The translations under genes and the position numbers were made by a program. Under the pieces are notes generated by a model. The model was not told the origin of the DNA. It saw only the letters and a program-made list of their open reading frames with translations, and searched no databases. From the NCBI RefSeq assembly GCF_000177215.2, contig NZ_CM001368.1, positions 2,865,001 to 2,929,000 on the forward strand: 64,000 nucleotides of DNA, given 5' to 3'. The stretch is from Solidesulfovibrio carbinoliphilus subsp. oakridgensis (GTDB lineage Bacteria; Desulfobacterota; Desulfovibrionia; Desulfovibrionales; Desulfovibrionaceae). Positions 1-7,822 of this stretch are shown here, in pieces (within the stretch, counting starts at the first letter, position 1; every line of letters starts with the position of its first letter).

Positions 1-2
1 GC

Positions 3-242
3 GAGGATACGGGCGTGGACAAGGCGGCCGTGGTCCGGGACGCCCTGTCCCGGGCCACGGTGGTCGCCTTTGCCGGGGACGGCGGGGCGGACCTGCCGGC
101 CTCGCTCCTGGTGCCGGCGGACCTCCGTTTCGCCCGCCACGAGCTGGCCGAGGCGCTGGCCGCCCGGGGCGAAAAGTTCCGGCCCTACGCCGTCTGGTCG
201 GAGGTGGCCGAGGCCCTCTTGGCCGCAGGAGGCAAGCCATGA
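3..242 (+). CDS. C-terminal part of HAD-IB (MtnX-like) phosphatase, partial
   Basis: The reading frame is open from the window edge, so the true start lies upstream and only about 79 residues are visible. The segment FAGDGGADLPAS matches the HAD motif IV (GDG-x-x-D) that binds Mg2+. The following FARHELAEAL and the C-terminal Phe/Tyr-rich stretch resemble MtnX-like phosphatases of the HAD-IB group. The substrate cannot be told from this fragment. Its stop overlaps the start of the next gene by the ATGA arrangement at 239-242, so the two are probably translationally coupled. Confidence 0.65.
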   Translation, partial: EDTGVDKAAVVRDALSRATVVAFAGDGGADLPASLLVPADLRFARHELAEALAARGEKFRPYAVWSEVAEALLAAGGKP

Positions 243-1282
243 AGCTCATTTCCGTTCCGGGACTCGTCCGCATCAAGCCGGGTGCCCTGGACCGGCTCGG
301 CCTCTACCTGCGCCGGCCCGGACTCCTGCGGGTGCTGGTCCTGGCCAGCACGGGCCTGCCCGGCCCCCTGGCCGCCATGGTCAGGGACGGCCTGGCCCGG
401 GAGGGCGTGGCGGTGGCCGGCTGGAGCGAGGTGGCGGACAATCGGTTCGAGGATGCGGCCGCGGCCTTTGGCCGGATGCCCAAAAAGATCGCGGCCATCG
501 TCGGCATCGGCGGCGGCAAGGCGCTGGACATGGCCAAGTATCTGGCCTTCCTGGCCCGGCTTCCCTATTACGCCGTGCCGACGTCGCTCTCAAACGACGG
601 GTTTTGCAGCCCCCAGGCCAGCCTGACCCTTGGCGGCAAGCGCCGGTCCCTGGCCGCGGCCCTGCCCCAGGGCGTGGTCATCGACGTGGCCGCCTGCCTG
701 ACCGCGCCCCGGAAGTTCTGGCTGTCCGGCGTCGGCGACCTGGCTTCCAAGCTGACGGCCGTTTTCGACTGGAAGCTGGCCTTCCACCACCGGGGCGAGC
801 CGGTGGACGACCTGGCCGCCCTTCTCTCCGACGCCACGGTGCGGCAGTTTCTCGGCAGCCCGGGCTTCGACGCCCAGGGCATGACGCTCCTTGGCACGGC
901 GCTCATGTTAAACGGCATTGCCATGGAAATCTGCGGTTCCTCGCGCCCGGCCAGCGGCAGCGAGCACCTCATTTCCCACGCCCTGGACGCCACGGCCAAA
1001 AAACCCAAGCTCCACGGCCTGCAGGTGGGACTGGCCGCCTATGTCGTCAGCCGGCTCCAGGGCCAGCAGACCGAGATCCTGGCCCGGCTTTTCGAGGAGA
1101 CCGGCTTTTTCGAGGCCATCCGCCAGGACCCCTTTTCCGAGGCCGACTGGCTGGAGGCGGTGCGGCTGGCGCCGACGATCAAGGAGGATTTCTTCACCGT
1201 CCTGTCCATGCGCGACTGTCTGGCCGAGGTCCGGGGGATCATCCGCAACGACCCCCGTCTGGCCGGCTGTTTTGTGGATTGA
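239..1282 (+). CDS. Iron-containing alcohol dehydrogenase family, sn-glycerol-1-phosphate dehydrogenase-like
   Basis: A 347-residue protein of the Fe-ADH/G1P dehydrogenase (EgsA/AraM) superfamily. Visible features are the nucleotide-binding GIGGGKALDMAKY segment near residue 97, the PTSLSNDGFCSP stretch typical of G1P dehydrogenases, and the metal-site region SGSEHLISHALD. Family members reduce dihydroxyacetone phosphate to sn-glycerol-1-phosphate with NAD(P)H. The gene overlaps the upstream HAD phosphatase by 4 nt, suggesting that the two act in one pathway. A related polyol dehydrogenase activity cannot be excluded. Confidence 0.8.
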   Translation: MKLISVPGLVRIKPGALDRLGLYLRRPGLLRVLVLASTGLPGPLAAMVRDGLAREGVAVAGWSEVADNRFEDAAAAFGRMPKKIAAIVGIGGGKALDMAKYLAFLARLPYYAVPTSLSNDGFCSPQASLTLGGKRRSLAAALPQGVVIDVAACLTAPRKFWLSGVGDLASKLTAVFDWKLAFHHRGEPVDDLAALLSDATVRQFLGSPGFDAQGMTLLGTALMLNGIAMEICGSSRPASGSEHLISHALDATAKKPKLHGLQVGLAAYVVSRLQGQQTEILARLFEETGFFEAIRQDPFSEADWLEAVRLAPTIKEDFFTVLSMRDCLAEVRGIIRNDPRLAGCFVD

Positions 1283-1425
1283 CGGCAGGCCTCTTGCCAC
1301 GGACCGGCCCGGAGGATAGGGTAGGGGTCCTTTTCCTCCATGGACGGAGCCGGTCCCGATGACGGGGCCGCGAGGGCAGGCACGCTCGTGTCCCCTTGGG
1401 GCCAAGCCGCGCCCGGAGTCCGCCC

Positions 1426-1797
1426 ATGGCCGCGATCACCGCCGCCGCCACCTCGCCCGTCGGGGCCTACCAGCGCGAAGCTGTGCGCCTCGCTCCGGTC
1501 GCGCCCCAGGTCGGGGGCAAGGTCATCAGCCGCGACGCGGGCCTGTCCCTCGGTCCCTTCTCCATCCGCTATTCGGCCACGGACTACGAATTCGACCTGA
1601 CCGGGGCCACCGCCCAGACGCCCTTTTCCGACGCCCTGGACGCGGCCGCCACCTCCCGCCAACTGGCCGACACCGCCATCCCATCCCGAGAAGCCCCGAC
1701 GCCGAACGCGCTGACCCGCCGCCAGGCCCTGGCCGGCTACACCGCCGCGGCCCGCCCGCCGGCTGCGCCGGTGTCTTCGTTTCGGGCCACGGCCTGA
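1426..1797 (+). CDS. Hypothetical protein, 123 aa
   Basis: I do not recognise a family. The start is chosen at ATG 1426, which has a GGAG box 8 nt upstream; a longer in-frame start at 1396 lacks one. The protein is Ala/Thr-rich and contains a central block around GKVISRDAGLSLGPFSIRYS. No signal peptide or membrane segment is evident. It stands alone between the dehydrogenase gene and a terminator-like repeat. Codon use is normal for this GC-rich genome, which supports real coding. Confidence 0.5.
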   Translation: MAAITAAATSPVGAYQREAVRLAPVAPQVGGKVISRDAGLSLGPFSIRYSATDYEFDLTGATAQTPFSDALDAAATSRQLADTAIPSREAPTPNALTRRQALAGYTAAARPPAAPVSSFRATA

Positions 1798-1808
1798 GGG
1801 AACGGGGG

Positions 1809-2033
1809 AATGCCTCCGGCGGCCGGGGGGGATTTTCCACCCCCCCCGGACCCCCCGAACGGGGTGGGCGGGAGTTGGGGCGGCAACGTCGGGCGGCGGG
1901 GCATCGACGGTTACGGTGCGCCGGCGGCGAAGCGCCGCAGGGGGAGCGAACGATGCGCCCCCTTGGGAGTTTTTGGGGAAGGAGGGGGTGTGGGGGAGGG
2001 AACCCCTTTTTGCAAAAAGGGGTTCCCTCCCCC
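1809..2033. repeat. Structured intergenic repeat, copy 1 (composite)
   Basis: The block starts with the shared left end TGCCTCCGGCGGCC at 1811-1824, continues with a G/C-tract hairpin, and ends with a 20-bp perfect palindrome at 1992-2033. The segment 1950-1990 is, in reverse orientation, similar to the downstream part of the copy at 46377-46455 (C-tracts, then CCCCAAAAACT and GGGGGCGCA). It lies between two convergent genes. Confidence 0.7.
1992..2033. terminator. Perfect 20-bp palindrome, probable bidirectional terminator
   Basis: Arms 1992-2011 and 2014-2033 are exact reverse complements with a 2-nt centre and carry T5/A5 tracts in the stem. It sits 5 nt beyond the stop of the minus-strand DUF1134 gene and also beyond the plus-strand gene ending at 1797. 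Confidence 0.7.
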
Positions 2034-2038
2034 ACCTC

Positions 2039-3058
2039 TTAAAACGGGTTGATTTCCTGGGTGCGGGTGTAGTGCTGGTAGCCGATGTTGGCCCCGAGGC
2101 GCAGGCCGACGCCGAAGCGGATGGGGGCCAGGGTGATGTCGCCCGAGCGCTGGTAGTTCATGCCGAAGCCGCCGATAACGTAGGCGCTGCCGTCCACGGC
2201 CGGGAACCGCTGGAAGATCTCGTTGGGGTTGGTGGTGCCGTAGACCAGGGTGAAGACCTTGACCGCGTTGACGCCGAGGTCGAACCCGAGCGACGGGCTT
2301 TGCCAGTACACGGCCACGGGCGGACGGCCCTTGATGTTGAGGGTGCCCGTGCCGTAGCGCAGGCCGACTATCAGGGCCCCGCCGGCCTCGTTGCCCTTGA
2401 TGAACCCGGTGGGCTGGCCGAGGTCGTGAAACGACCGGGCCACCATCTGGGCCAGACCCCGCGATCCGCTCTCGAAAAATCCCATCACCTCCCGGTTGAC
2501 CTCATCGCGGTTGTAGGTCGCCTCCCGGCTTGGCGGCGGCGGAGGCGGGGGGGGCGGCGGGGTCACGGCCGTCTGGCCGTTGATCGGCGTGCCGCCGGCG
2601 CCCGGAGGCGGGGTGGCGCCTTGCGGGGGCGGCGGTGTGCCGCCTGGCTGGTAGGCCGGCGGCTGGTAGGGCGGCGTACCGCTTGGCGGAGAGGCCGCAG
2701 GGGTGCCTTGCTGATAGGTCGGCGGGGTGGCGGCCGGCGAGGGCTGTGCGCCATAGGGCTGGGCGCTTCCGGCCGTGCCGCCGGCCGGCGGAGGCGGCGC
2801 GGACTCGTAGGCCGGCTGGGCCGGAACCGGGGCCGGGGACACGGTGGCGGCTCCCGGCTGGGACGCGGCCGCCGCGGCCGGCGAGTATTGCATGGCCTGG
2901 GCAGGACCCGGGGCGGTCCCCGGAGCCGGGGCTGGGGCAGGAGCCGGCGCGGCCGGGGTATCCGACAGGGACCGCTCCTTGAGGCCCTGGGCCTTGGCCG
3001 GCCCGTTGGCGGCGAGGACGCACCATCCGGCCAGGGCGAAAGCGACGAGGCGTTTCAT
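2039..3058 (-). CDS. EipA-like (DUF1134) secreted envelope protein
   Basis: This 339-residue protein starts at ATG 3058, directly after a GGAGGTC ribosome site. A signal peptide occupies about residues 1-23 (cleavage after AKA). A long Pro/Ala-rich, low-complexity stretch runs to about residue 175. The C-terminal 165 residues (SREATYNRDEV to the end) form a DUF1134 domain like that of EipA, a periplasmic protein linked to envelope integrity in Brucella. The start overlaps the upstream SGNH-hydrolase stop (ATGA), so the two genes are coupled. The proline-rich linker probably spans the periplasm or wall. The family call is good; the role here is inferred. Confidence 0.8.
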   Translation of the reverse strand: MKRLVAFALAGWCVLAANGPAKAQGLKERSLSDTPAAPAPAPAPAPGTAPGPAQAMQYSPAAAAASQPGAATVSPAPVPAQPAYESAPPPPAGGTAGSAQPYGAQPSPAATPPTYQQGTPAASPPSGTPPYQPPAYQPGGTPPPPQGATPPPGAGGTPINGQTAVTPPPPPPPPPPSREATYNRDEVNREVMGFFESGSRGLAQMVARSFHDLGQPTGFIKGNEAGGALIVGLRYGTGTLNIKGRPPVAVYWQSPSLGFDLGVNAVKVFTLVYGTTNPNEIFQRFPAVDGSAYVIGGFGMNYQRSGDITLAPIRFGVGLRLGANIGYQHYTRTQEINPF

Positions 3059-4140
3059 GGTTGACCTCCATCGGTCGGGACGGGGTTGAGGGAGAGCCTG
3101 GCGCGCAGGGTCGGCAGCATGGCCGCCGCGATGCCCTGGCGCCCGGCGTCGGTGTTGTGCACGCCGTCGGCGCTGTAGGCCGGGGACGTGCGCCCGCACA
3201 GGGCGTTTCGCAGGTTGACGGAGTAGGGTTTGCCGTCCAGGGCCTTCTCCAGGGCGGCGTAGACGGTCTGGAAGTTCTCGCGCACGTTGGGAAAGGTCTT
3301 GCGGCCGAGGATGTTCGCCTTTTCGCTGTCCGCCGTGGCCGCGTCCGCGACCGGGCACGTCTCGACCCAGTAGAGCGGCTGCAGAAAGAGCACAAATTTG
3401 GCCCCGTAGGCGGCGCAGAGACGATCCGCGAAGTCGTAGCGCTTGACGGCCAGATCCACGAAGGCGGCCAGCTCCGGCGAAGCCGGGTCCAGGGGCTTGG
3501 CCGTGTAGAGCAGCTTTTCCAGGAGCTCCCGGGTGAACGAGGCGAAGACGGCGGCGTTTAGGGGTTTGAGGAGGCCGTAGCCGGTCTTGTAGTAGCTTTC
3601 GATCACGCCCTGGACCCGTTCCCGGCCTTCGTGGGCATAGGGCGTCTTCTGGACCGCGAAGTAGTTGGCGTCGTTGGCCCCGTCGTAGAAGACCACCAGA
3701 TCGGGCCGGATCGGAAATTCGATGAACTGCTTTTCCAGGTACTTGACCTCGAGCAGGGAGTTGAAGGAATTGACGCCGAAGTTGAAGCAGTTAAACGCGT
3801 ACGGCTGGCCCGAGGCGTTGAGCTCCTTGGCGAGCAGGCTTGGAATCGACTGCTCGTAGGGCGCGGTGCTGGCCCGCATGGTGGAGCCGCCGAAAAACCA
3901 GACCACCTTGGACAGCTCCGGGTGGTAGTCCACGGTGGCGCTGTTGGCCGTGGGCCACACGCCGTTTTCCATGAGAAAGAGCGCGTACGGGTCGTAGACG
4001 GCCTTGGGGCCCTCGCGCAGGTTGCCGTAGATGATCCAGTTGGTGGTGGTGATGACGGCGAACGAAACCACTTCCAGGAGCAGGACGGCGAGAATCCCCC
4101 ACTTGGCCGCCTTGACGGCCCAGCCGAAAAACCGTTTCAC
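3055..4140 (-). CDS. Membrane-anchored SGNH/GDSL hydrolase family protein
   Basis: A 361-residue protein with a GTG start at 4140 and an AAGGA box upstream. An N-terminal membrane segment lies at about residues 12-32. SGNH-type blocks follow: FFGGSTMR (nucleophile Ser86), a glycine in NFGVNS, DGAND (Asn156), and the C-terminal DGVHNTDAG with the Asp-x-x-His catalytic pair. The family includes esterases and acyl-modifying enzymes of surface polysaccharides; the substrate here is unknown. It is coupled to the DUF1134 gene and follows the AMIN gene by 30 nt, so all three probably form an envelope operon. Confidence 0.75.
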   Translation of the reverse strand: MKRFFGWAVKAAKWGILAVLLLEVVSFAVITTTNWIIYGNLREGPKAVYDPYALFLMENGVWPTANSATVDYHPELSKVVWFFGGSTMRASTAPYEQSIPSLLAKELNASGQPYAFNCFNFGVNSFNSLLEVKYLEKQFIEFPIRPDLVVFYDGANDANYFAVQKTPYAHEGRERVQGVIESYYKTGYGLLKPLNAAVFASFTRELLEKLLYTAKPLDPASPELAAFVDLAVKRYDFADRLCAAYGAKFVLFLQPLYWVETCPVADAATADSEKANILGRKTFPNVRENFQTVYAALEKALDGKPYSVNLRNALCGRTSPAYSADGVHNTDAGRQGIAAAMLPTLRARLSLNPVPTDGGQP

Positions 4141-4170
4141 CAGGGTCGCATCCTTTGGCGCACACGCGCG

Positions 4171-5268
4171 CTATTTGGGAATCCGCAGGGCCACGCCCTC
4201 GGGCACGCGCTCGATGGCCGGCGCGCCGCGAAGCCGGCTCGTCGCGTCCGGGGCCATGTCGAGGACCACGCGGAACATGTCCGGGTGCTTGCCGACGCGG
4301 ATCTGGCGGATGAAGTCGTTGCCCGTCACGGTCGACATCGGGCCGGTGTAGGTCCAGGGCCCGGCCAGATCGAGGACCAGACGCGGCGGGTCGGTCATAA
4401 AAAGCTTGGTGGCCGGGCCGGCCGGCTTGCTGGTGTGGACCACCAGCAGGTACTCCCCGGGCTTTTCCTCGGCCACGATGCGGATCACGTTGCCGCCGGC
4501 CGCGCCGGCCTTGGCTGAAACGGCTTGGGCCTTGGCCGGAGAAACGGCGGGCGCGGCCGGTTTTGGCCCGGCAGCCGCCGGTGCGGCGGCCTTGGCCTCG
4601 GCCGCGGCCTTGGCCTTTTCCCTGGCTTTTTCCTTGGCCTGTTCCCGGGCCTGGGCCTTTTGTTCGGCCTTGGTCAGGGGCGTGGCGGCCGGCGCGGCCG
4701 TGGCCGGGGCCTCGGCCACGACCGGCGCCGGGGCCGGAGCCGGTTGTGGGGCGGCGGCCGGCGCGGCCTTGGGCTCGGCCACCGGCGCCGGTTCCGGACC
4801 GTGCCCGGCGTCGCCGGCCGGACCGTGGCCCGGGGCGGCCTTGGCCTCGGCCGCCTTGCCGACCGGGGCCGGGTCGCCCGCGATCTCGGCGAACATCTTT
4901 TCCAGGGTCTCGTCCCCGGCCACGGACGGTGCCGGTCCCGTCCCGGCCGGCTTCTGCGCCGTGGCCGCCGCGGCCGGGACCGCCGCGGCCGGGGCCGGGG
5001 TGGCCGGCGTCGGAACGGCCGGCGGGGCCGTCGCCGGGGCTGCGGCCTGGACCTCGACCGGGACCGCCGGCGCGGGCGGAGGCGAAAGGGTTTCCTCGAC
5101 CGCAGGAACCGAGGCCGCGGTCGGGGCCGGCGGGATCGCGGCGACCGGTCCCTTGGCACCGCCGGAAAACAGGAACGGTTTTTTTAAGATCGCCAGTCCC
5201 AGCACAACGGTCACGGCCAGCGCCACCGCGCCGAGGATGATCGTCTTGTCGCCGCGAGTCAGTGCCAT
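4171..5268 (-). CDS. AMIN-domain protein with membrane anchor and Ala/Pro-rich linker
   Basis: The 365-residue protein has one N-terminal membrane segment (about residues 10-28). A very Ala/Pro/Lys-rich linker covers about residues 40-245, including a charged QKAQAREQAKEKAREKAKA helix. The C-terminal domain of about 110 residues (IRIVAEEKPGEYLLVV to the end) is AMIN-like. AMIN domains position cell-wall and secretin-related proteins. The start at 5268 has a GGGGAAGG box. It is the first gene of the three-gene envelope cluster. Periplasmic wall association is likely; the partner is unknown. Confidence 0.75.
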   Translation of the reverse strand: MALTRGDKTIILGAVALAVTVVLGLAILKKPFLFSGGAKGPVAAIPPAPTAASVPAVEETLSPPPAPAVPVEVQAAAPATAPPAVPTPATPAPAAAVPAAAATAQKPAGTGPAPSVAGDETLEKMFAEIAGDPAPVGKAAEAKAAPGHGPAGDAGHGPEPAPVAEPKAAPAAAPQPAPAPAPVVAEAPATAAPAATPLTKAEQKAQAREQAKEKAREKAKAAAEAKAAAPAAAGPKPAAPAVSPAKAQAVSAKAGAAGGNVIRIVAEEKPGEYLLVVHTSKPAGPATKLFMTDPPRLVLDLAGPWTYTGPMSTVTGNDFIRQIRVGKHPDMFRVVLDMAPDATSRLRGAPAIERVPEGVALRIPK

Positions 5269-5469
5269 GCCTTCCCCCTGGTCCGATAAGGACGCCCGCG
5301 CTCGGTTTCGGGGCGGACGCTACCCGAGCTTGCCGTTTCCCTCAAGGGGGAACCGGGGCGGGGCCGGCCGGGCACCAGGGGAAGCCTCCGGGCCGGGCGG
5401 GGGCTTTGCGCACTCCTCCGGCGGCAGGCCGGAGCGCGTCGGAAAACGGCCAGGGCCGAGCGGCCGGAA

Positions 5470-5503
5470 AAAGGGGCTTCGCCGCAACGGGCGAAGCCCC
5501 TTT
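5470..5503 (-). terminator. Rho-independent terminator for the 5.6-6.2 kb operon
   Basis: Arms 5470-5483 and 5490-5503 are 14-bp perfect complements around a 6-nt loop. Read on the minus strand, the hairpin is followed by a T5 run (A5 at 5468-5472 on the plus strand). It lies downstream of the gene ending at 5595. The rest of 5269-5594 shows no gene or other element I can support. Confidence 0.75.
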
Positions 5504-5594
5504 CCCGTGCGGGCCCCGTATCGAAAAGGTCTGTTGCGCCCGGGCTGCGGCGCGGCCGGCCCACGTCACAACCCTTGGCGGGACCGGGCCGGAC

Positions 5595-5855
5595 CTAGGA
5601 CGAGGGCTTGCCGCCCGGGGCCTTGGTCAGGCACTGCAGCAGCGACTCCTCGGGCACGAACTGCATGCAGTCCTCGCCCTTGTTCTTGTCCACGGTCACA
5701 TGGCCGATCTTCGGCAGCACGATGCTGTCCCCGTTTCTGAGGGCATTGAAGGGGATGGAGAAAACGGCGTCCAGAATGTGCTCGGCCTGTTCGTCGGTCT
5801 TCACGCCGTCCAACATGTCCTTGAGCATGCTGACGTAGACTTTCTTGTCGATCAT
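5595..5855 (-). CDS. Small HU/IHF-like protein, tentative
   Basis: An 86-residue protein. The stretch AEHILDAVFSIPFNALRNGDSIVLPKIGHVTV resembles the HU core, in which two helices lead into the n-G-d-x-v-x-l-p-x-i-G-x-f strand. The long basic DNA-binding arm of true HU proteins is missing; the C-terminus instead reads DKNKGEDCMQFVPEESL. It may be a degenerate or specialised HU-fold protein. It lies 18 nt downstream of the next gene and is probably co-transcribed with it. The function is not known. Confidence 0.5.
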   Translation of the reverse strand: MIDKKVYVSMLKDMLDGVKTDEQAEHILDAVFSIPFNALRNGDSIVLPKIGHVTVDKNKGEDCMQFVPEESLLQCLTKAPGGKPSS

Positions 5856-5873
5856 GGCGTACCCCTTTTCCGG

Positions 5874-6188
5874 TTAGACGTTGGCGGGTCGCTCCGCAGC
5901 GCTTTTGTACTTGGCGTACAGCTCGTGCACGCGCCGGCGAAGCTCTTTTATCTTCCTGGTGTTTTCCGGATTGCTGTTTCTCGGCTCGTGGATGGAGAAG
6001 ATGTAGTTGGTCAGGTCGTCGAGCACGTGCTCCGTGGCCTGGCACCACTCGTCGGTGCAGGCGTCGGCCATGCCGGCGGTTTCGGTGATGTCGCGGTCGA
6101 GCTGGTCCAGGGACTGTTCGAGACCTTGCAGATAGGTCGTCCAGCCCTGGTCCAGGTTCTGCATCACTTCCTTATGCCATTTGTTCAT
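5874..6188 (-). CDS. Hypothetical helical protein, 104 aa
   Basis: The start at ATG 6188 follows a GGAGGCTCC ribosome site, which decides against longer in-frame starts. The protein is predicted to be almost all helical and acidic, with a Trp/Gln-rich N-terminus (MNKWHKEVMQNLDQGWTTYL) and a basic C-terminal helix (TRKIKELRRRVHELYAKYK). I do not recognise a family. It shares an operon with the HU-like gene. The upstream 270 nt contain an AT-rich stretch (6225-6300) suited to a promoter. Confidence 0.55.
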   Translation of the reverse strand: MNKWHKEVMQNLDQGWTTYLQGLEQSLDQLDRDITETAGMADACTDEWCQATEHVLDDLTNYIFSIHEPRNSNPENTRKIKELRRRVHELYAKYKSAAERPANV

Positions 6189-6456
6189 GGGGAGCCTCCT
6201 TCGGAAAACCGATTGTCCCCGCCGAAGCAGGGATTTTGGAACCATAGACAACGATAACCGAAGTATGAATTTTTTTGCAACCTTTTTAAAGACAACTTGC
6301 CTGGCCGGCCGGCCGGCCTTATCAGTCGATGCCGCCCGTGGAGTTTCCGGCCAGCCCGGACGGTTGCAACAGCTGGGCGGGCCTGCCGGCGCGCGGCCCA
6401 ACCCGAATCATCAGGCGCGACGGGTTCAAGCCGCCCGCGCCGCAACGAGGAACGCC

Positions 6457-6993
6457 ATGAAACGGATGTTTTTGGCCGGCCTGCTGGCCGCTGCCCTGCT
6501 GCCGGTGACGGCCCGGGCCGGCGTCACCCTGGAAGGCGACACCTGCCGGCAGGTCTTTGACGACCCGCGAGCCGAACACATCGACTGCCGCACCGGTTTT
6601 CGCCTGGACCAGGCCACGCGCGGCCGGCTCGAGTCGAACACCTTCGGCCTGCTCTCCGACCTGACCTGCGCGGCGGACATAAGCGCCAAGCGGTCCGAGG
6701 TCATAGGCCTGGTCCGGGCCGGCGGGGACGTGGCCCTGCCCCAGCAGGAAGTGCGGTGCCGGCTGGTGTCCGGCGGCGATCCGGTGGGGGTGCGGTTCCA
6801 CCTGGCTCCGGTGGTCCGCATCGACAGGAAGACGAACAAGGCCGTGGACGCCCGCCTCGGCATCCGCGACCTGACCGGCCTGCCCGAACCCCTGGCCACG
6901 GCCGTGGCCGAGTTTTTAAACGGCGACCCGACCCTGCGCAAAAGCCTTATCCAGGCCGCCAACGAGATCCTTCCGAACCTGCCCAAGCGGTAA
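6457..6993 (+). CDS. Secreted protein of unknown function, 178 aa
   Basis: ATG 6457 has a GAGG box upstream and opens a clear signal peptide (MKRMFLAGLLAAALLPVTARA). The mature part has four cysteines (TCRQ, DCRT, TCAA, RCRL), which may form disulfides in the periplasm. The centre is basic, with a stretch KTNKAVDARLGIRDLTGLP. I do not recognise a domain. The gene is transcribed alone, divergent from the 5874-6188 gene. Confidence 0.55.
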   Translation: MKRMFLAGLLAAALLPVTARAGVTLEGDTCRQVFDDPRAEHIDCRTGFRLDQATRGRLESNTFGLLSDLTCAADISAKRSEVIGLVRAGGDVALPQQEVRCRLVSGGDPVGVRFHLAPVVRIDRKTNKAVDARLGIRDLTGLPEPLATAVAEFLNGDPTLRKSLIQAANEILPNLPKR

Positions 6994-7017
6994 GTCCCGG
7001 CGGCGGTCGGTGGCGGC

Positions 7018-7043
7018 TTGACATCTGTACAGAAATCCGTACG
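7018..7043 (+). promoter_or_regulatory. Promoter -35 and TGTACA operator of yefM-yoeB
   Basis: TTGACA lies at 7018-7023. It is followed by a perfect TGTACA at 7026-7031 and a related CGTACG at 7038-7043. The centres of the two hexamers are 12 bp apart, the spacing known for the two YefM operator palindromes of E. coli. The -10 element is not clear. Confidence 0.6.
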
Positions 7044-7122
7044 ACCATGGAGCAGGCCGGCTGGTCTTGCCCCTTTCGGGCAAGGTTGTGTCCGCCTGCC
7101 GTCCGCGCCCTGGAGGCCAACC

Positions 7123-7380
7123 ATGGATGCCATCAGCTACACCCATGCCCGCGAACACCTGGCCTCGACCATGGAGCAGGTCTGCAATGACCACGCGCCG
7201 GTCGTCATCACCCGGCAAAAGGGCCGGGCCGTGGTCATGATGAGCCTTGAGGACTACAACGCCATCGAGGAGACGGCCTACCTCCTGCGCAGCCCGGCCA
7301 ACGCCGCCCGGCTGCGGGCGAGCCTGGCCCGGGCCAAGGCGGGAGAGGCCGAGGTCCATGGCCTGATCGAGGAGGAATAG
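7123..7380 (+). CDS. yefM: Antitoxin YefM (Phd/YefM family)
   Basis: An 85-residue antitoxin starting at ATG 7123 with a TGGAGG box. It carries the Phd/YefM fold pattern: YTHAREHLASTMEQV at the N-terminus, the PVVITRQKGRAVVMMSLEDYNAIEETAYLL core, and an acidic, helical C-terminus that would wrap the toxin. The protein binds its own operator (TGTACA sites at 7026-7043) and neutralises YoeB. The toxin start lies 1 nt beyond its stop, so translation is coupled. Confidence 0.92.
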   Translation: MDAISYTHAREHLASTMEQVCNDHAPVVITRQKGRAVVMMSLEDYNAIEETAYLLRSPANAARLRASLARAKAGEAEVHGLIEEE

Positions 7381-7381
7381 G

Positions 7382-7636
7382 GTGCGCCTTGTCTGGACGG
7401 CTGAAGCCTGGGAGGACTATCGCTCCTGGCAGGCCACGGACAAAGGCAAGGTCCGCAAGATCAACGCCCTTATCCGGGAAATGCTGCGCGAGCCGTTTGC
7501 CGGCACCGGCAAGCCCGAACCCCTGAAATTCGACCTGGCCGGCTGCTGGTCCCGCCGCATCGACCAGGAGCACCGGCTCGTCTACACGGTGCTGGACGGC
7601 GACTTGATCCTGCTGGCCTGCCGCTACCATTATTGA
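7382..7636 (+). CDS. yoeB: Toxin YoeB, ribosome-dependent mRNA interferase
   Basis: An 84-residue toxin with a GTG start, preceded by a GAGGAGGA box inside yefM. All residues known for YoeB catalysis are present: Glu46, Arg59, Arg65, His83 and Tyr84, ending in the typical RYHY. YoeB cuts mRNA in the ribosomal A site when free of YefM. Length and residues match the family exactly, so the toxin should be active. Confidence 0.95.
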   Translation: MRLVWTAEAWEDYRSWQATDKGKVRKINALIREMLREPFAGTGKPEPLKFDLAGCWSRRIDQEHRLVYTVLDGDLILLACRYHY

Positions 7637-7735
7637 CGCCGGCCTTTCCCCCGGAAAAACGATCACGGACGGTCCCGCTCGGGCCGTTTTCCCCTGTGCC
7701 GCATCGTTTCGGCGTTGCGGCCCCTTGCGGGCCAC

Positions 7736-7764
7736 TTGACAGCGGCCAGGCGCTGCCCTACTTG
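7736..7764 (+). promoter_or_regulatory. Promoter of the ABC-F leader
   Basis: TTGACA at 7736-7741 and TACTTG at 7759-7764, 17 bp apart. Transcription from here would produce a leader of about 265 nt before the ABC-F start at 8035. Confidence 0.55.
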
Positions 7765-7804
7765 GAAACTTCGAGTCGTATTGGCCTCAACAGGAGCGGA
7801 CCCG

Positions 7805-7822
7805 ATGAAGAATTCCCGCTAA
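7805..7822 (+). CDS. Leader peptide MKNSR upstream of the ABC-F gene
   Basis: A five-codon reading frame (Met-Lys-Asn-Ser-Arg-stop) with an AGGAG box at 7792-7796, 8 nt from its ATG. Codons 2-5 lie inside 7809-7819, which pairs perfectly over 11 bp with 7891-7901. A ribosome stalled here would free the downstream arm. Short leader frames of this kind control several ABC-F resistance genes by attenuation. Confidence 0.55.
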   Translation: MKNSR

